The position numbers were made by a program, and so were the translations under genes. 21,149 nt of DNA from contig JAGWRQ010000010.1 in NCBI GenBank assembly GCA_028869615.1, forward strand, positions 1 through 21,149, read 5' to 3'. Shown here in pieces: positions 18,896 through 21,149 of the stretch. Below the pieces are notes generated by a model, which had not been told where the DNA came from, ran no database searches, and was given only the letters and a program-made list of their open reading frames with translations. The stretch comes from Candidatus Methylomirabilota bacterium. Its GTDB lineage: Bacteria > Methylomirabilota > Methylomirabilia > Methylomirabilales > Methylomirabilaceae. Position 1 is the stretch's first letter. Each line of letters opens with the position of its first letter.

Positions 18896-20779
18896 TCACA
18901 CCTCCTCGAAATCGCCTAAGATGCTCATCGCCCCCCTAAGATGCTCACTATTTTGAATGAGCACCTTAGACACTTTTTGAGCATCTAAGGACCAAAACCA
19001 CTTGCCGCCTTCGCCAAACGTGTCACGTTTCGAGGTCACTCCGGCAAAGCTTTTTGCCCTCCTGAGCGTCGCGTCCGCAATCCCGGCTTGCCGCGCCGTC
19101 GTTTGTATCGTCCTAACCTCCACCGGGCCGTTCTTCAGGATCGAACGTAGGAAGTCCGCCGCCTCTTCCAGCACCGACCGCTCCTCTTGCGATACCGGAG
19201 CCGCCAACAAGGCGTCAGCCGTATGCGACGATGCCCCGTCCCACACGATGCGGGCCGTGTCGTCTATGGCCTCCACACGAAACGCCAGCGACTCCGGCAT
19301 ACGCGAAAGATTCGTCTTGATTCCTGCCAGGATTCGCCGCTCCTCGTTCTCCGGGTCTTTGGCTACCAGCAACGCCATCCGTGCCGCGCCGACAATCCCG
19401 ATACTCCCCCCACCGCGATAGATGCTTTGCGAACCTCCAGACTTATTCAGGTGACGGATCACAAGCACCGCAACGCCGAGGTCCTCCGCCATCTTGGTTA
19501 ATGGGGCCAGGGCTTGCCTTACGTCTTGGTCTCTCCAACTATTTCGTTGACTTGGTAAGTAGGCCATCAAGGGGTCGATAATAACGATCCTCGCCACAAC
19601 TTGTTTACACGCACAGGTTAGCGCCGCCAGGTCTTCTACTGTCGGGACTCGCAGCTTACCGTCCACACCTTTCACACCCTGGAGCGCGACAATTTTCTCC
19701 AGATCCGCTCCGGCAACCTTGAGCCTTGGAACAACCGTATCGGCCAGGCCATCTTCGAGTGTCAAGATCACCGCCCCACCCGGAAGCGACGGCGAACCGT
19801 CCGGCATTGCTGAACCATTGGACACCCGCGCCGCCACGTCAAACGCCAGGGTCGATTTGCCAAGGCCGGGGTCGCCGTCTAACACGGTCAATTTCCCCAA
19901 CGGGATTCGACGGGGCCATAGCCAGGTCACAGGTTCAGGCTGTACGTCTGCGAGTCGAATAATGACGACATCTTCTGGTTGACTCTGCGTCTCCGTCGCG
20001 CCGGTCGCCGTAAACTCCGGTCGGTCGGGTTGCTTGAAGGCATTACTAACAATCTTCTCGATCTCCGCGTCAGGTAGCGGGGGTTCGCACCGTTCCGCAT
20101 TCATCACCCGCAGCGCCGCAAGGCTCGCTTTGGGGCTGAGCCCACGAGCTTTCTCACTTCGGGCCAGTCTGTAGAGTGTATCGTTTCGCGTGCCGTCCTT
20201 GATCTTCTCCCCGACCGTGAAGCCGTTGCCGTTGGTGGCTTCTGGCCGGAGCTTGTCCAGTAACCAGGCCGGGGCCTTTGCAATCGCTACGTCGTCGGGG
20301 TGACTCGATGCCTCAAAGACATAGTGCCGCCCGCTCTCGTGGAGGCTCTGGGGGGCCACGATGTACCCGCCGTCGCCTTTAATGTCCAAGCCAGGACCGA
20401 GCACACCTGAGCCCGATTTGACCGGGTAGCCTGGGCACCGGAAAAGAATATGCTGCCCACCACCGCCCGTCTGCGCCTCGACCGTCGCAGGTAACGCGCC
20501 ATGTTGGGCTTCGAGGTCTCGGAGGGTGTCGTCGCCGCCATGCCGGGGGTCCACGTCTAGGACAAAGAACCCGCTCCTTTCGCCGGTCGGTATCCCGATG
20601 TTCGCATGGGGCCAGCGCGTCCACCATTGCCGGATCGTCGCCGGGTCCGTTGTCGCCTGGTTCGGCCAGTCTTTGATTTTGGGTGTCTTGCCGGGTGAGT
20701 CGCAAGGAAAGACCGGCCAGCCGCGCCGGGCATAGTCCAGGGCCGCATCAAGCATGGTTGCTACCGCCGTTCGGGTCAT
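18896..20779 (-). CDS. Bifunctional primase-polymerase / RepA-like helicase
   Basis: This 627-aa replication protein belongs to a mobile element. Residues 10-180 are a Prim-Pol domain: W21-P-V-F-P, GIPTGERSGFFVLDVD with catalytic D75 and D77, GGGGQH (H110), and GLDIKGDGGYIVAPQS (131-146). Residues 190-250 are a helical linker domain (TRNDTLYRLARSEKARG). Residues 285-520 are a RecA-fold ATPase: Walker A GDPGLGKST (302-310), ILTLEDG (338-344), Walker B IVIIDPLMAYL (398-408) and VIRHLNKSGG (440-449). Residues 535-600 are a winged helix ending GGKWFWSL. Priming, DNA synthesis and unwinding in one chain suggest autonomous replication. ATG 20779 overlaps the HTH stop as ATGA. Its last codons hold the symmetric repeat array. 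Confidence 0.9.
   Translation of the reverse strand: MTRTAVATMLDAALDYARRGWPVFPCDSPGKTPKIKDWPNQATTDPATIRQWWTRWPHANIGIPTGERSGFFVLDVDPRHGGDDTLRDLEAQHGALPATVEAQTGGGGQHILFRCPGYPVKSGSGVLGPGLDIKGDGGYIVAPQSLHESGRHYVFEASSHPDDVAIAKAPAWLLDKLRPEATNGNGFTVGEKIKDGTRNDTLYRLARSEKARGLSPKASLAALRVMNAERCEPPLPDAEIEKIVSNAFKQPDRPEFTATGATETQSQPEDVVIIRLADVQPEPVTWLWPRRIPLGKLTVLDGDPGLGKSTLAFDVAARVSNGSAMPDGSPSLPGGAVILTLEDGLADTVVPRLKVAGADLEKIVALQGVKGVDGKLRVPTVEDLAALTCACKQVVARIVIIDPLMAYLPSQRNSWRDQDVRQALAPLTKMAEDLGVAVLVIRHLNKSGGSQSIYRGGGSIGIVGAARMALLVAKDPENEERRILAGIKTNLSRMPESLAFRVEAIDDTARIVWDGASSHTADALLAAPVSQEERSVLEEAADFLRSILKNGPVEVRTIQTTARQAGIADATLRRAKSFAGVTSKRDTFGEGGKWFWSLDAQKVSKVLIQNSEHLRGAMSILGDFEEV
18915..18990. repeat. 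Symmetric array of four 12-13 bp iteron-like repeats
   Basis: CCTAAGATGCTCA occurs exactly at 18915-18927 and 18935-18947. Inverted copies lie at 18958-18969 (TGAGCACCTTAG, one mismatch) and 18978-18990 (TGAGCATCTAAGG, one mismatch). Pitch is 20 bases in both halves, and both pairs share one centre at 18952.5, in an AT-rich core (ctattttgaat). All four lie in the last codons of the primase-helicase gene, after its winged-helix domain. Because 20 is not a multiple of three, the repeats are read in different frames. Binding of a replication initiator or regulator is the natural reading. Confidence 0.85.
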
Positions 20780-21039
20780 CGCGCCACCTCTTCCCCGGGC
20801 AGTCGCTGAAGACCGCGGGCTATGACGCGATCAAGATCGACGCGCCTGAACCTCACTGCCTTTCCCAGCTTCACGGTTGGTAGTCCGATCCGCATACGAA
20901 AAGCAGGGGTTCTGAGGCTGGAGATGGGGGTAGCTAAATAGTTGGAGGCTTCCTGAAAGGTGAGTAGAGCCGCTAGCGCCTGCTGCCAGTGCTTGTCTTG
21001 AGGATTACTTGGTGCGAGTCGGGTGGGGTTTTGTTGCAT
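20776..21039 (-). CDS. Excisionase-like HTH protein
   Basis: This 87-aa protein starts at ATG 21039 with AAGGAG eight bases upstream. A longer in-frame start 20 residues earlier lacks a ribosome site. Residues 27-80 (LLTFQEASNYLATPISSLRT...IGLPTVKLGKAVRFRRVDLD) are a MerR-like/excisionase winged HTH, with the usual KxGxxVRFRxxDLDxxI ending. Such proteins regulate or direct excision of integrated elements, or act as replication-control factors. Its stop overlaps the primase start as ATGA, so it leads the replication operon. Nine-base direct repeats lie upstream at 21114-21133. Confidence 0.78.
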   Translation of the reverse strand: MQQNPTRLAPSNPQDKHWQQALAALLTFQEASNYLATPISSLRTPAFRMRIGLPTVKLGKAVRFRRVDLDRVIARGLQRLPGEEVAR

Positions 21040-21113
21040 GGCCGCGTCTCCTTGAGTCCGACCGGCTTCTGCCGGGGACTTGCAGGTTCGCGGCCTCACG
21101 GGCCTTAGTTGTG

Positions 21114-21133
21114 TGGGCCTCTACTGGGCCTCT
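21114..21133. repeat. Two 9-bp direct repeats upstream of the replication operon
   Basis: TGGGCCTCT occurs at 21114-21122 and 21125-21133, an 11-base pitch close to one helical turn, so two proteins could bind the same face. A related GGGCCTTAG lies at 21100-21108. This may be an operator for the HTH gene at 20776-21039. The window ends soon after, so more copies could be missing. Confidence 0.45.
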
Positions 21134-21149
21134 GTCGGTCGAAGCGAGT

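Noticed and set aside
1..21149. CRISPR array or rRNA genes.
   Set aside because: No regularly spaced 23-40 base repeats and no rRNA-like conserved blocks were seen. The only regular array is the four-copy iteron group at 18915-18990, whose 12-13 base units are too short and partly inverted.

Overview
The window reads as a stretch of chromosome from a GC-rich (high-50s % by eye, not computed), Gram-negative, two-membrane bacterium. The outer-membrane lipid-transport set (MlaE, MlaF, MlaD, MlaC and a TolC-type channel), several Sec signal peptides and a lipobox protein show the envelope type. The gene mix and the interspersed repeats would fit an NC10 (Methylomirabilis-like) or deltaproteobacterial-type genome. 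No marker here settles the phylum, so this is inference.

Region 1 (1-2.4 kb) is accessory DNA. It holds a type II toxin-antitoxin pair (571-1218) bracketed by two exact 27-bp direct repeats (326-352 and 1267-1293). The second repeat forms part of a good sigma70-like promoter in front of a single-pass membrane protein of unknown function (1367-2158). Region 2 (2.4-8.1 kb) holds a secreted cupin, an interspersed mosaic repeat, a tRNA with CAU anticodon, a small alpha/beta-barrel protein, and a tight pair of a Ski2/HelY-like RNA helicase followed by an HD-domain phosphohydrolase. Region 3 (8.1-12.6 kb) is a leftward operon mlaE-mlaF-mlaD-tolC-mlaC-(69-aa protein), with overlaps or short gaps, a promoter candidate at 12576-12603, and a TolC-type gene inside the Mla set.

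Region 4 (12.7-16.1 kb) has a DUF3047 protein, a lipoprotein, two broken genes (an integrase N-terminus and a ParE/RelE C-terminus), a small secreted protein with TQxW repeats, and a secreted protein with a C-terminal membrane anchor that ends at a clear terminator.

Region 5 (about 16.1-21.1 kb, running off the right edge) looks like a decayed integrative element with its own replication module. Reading leftward it has an excisionase-like HTH, a Prim-Pol/RepA-like primase-helicase, a TubC-docking-like protein with a CxxC pair, a helical protein with an apparent one-base frameshift, two phage-type HTH proteins, a 55-aa ribbon-helix-helix regulator, a 98-aa protein, and a tyrosine recombinase that keeps its C-terminal catalytic residues but is broken near box I. 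A tRNA-3'-end-like sequence at 16085-16118 is a candidate attachment-site scar.

The most interesting signal is a perfectly symmetric array of four 12-13 bp repeats (two direct, two inverted, 20-bp pitch) in the 3' end of the primase-helicase gene (18915-18990). It looks like a replication-origin or initiator-binding array embedded in coding sequence.
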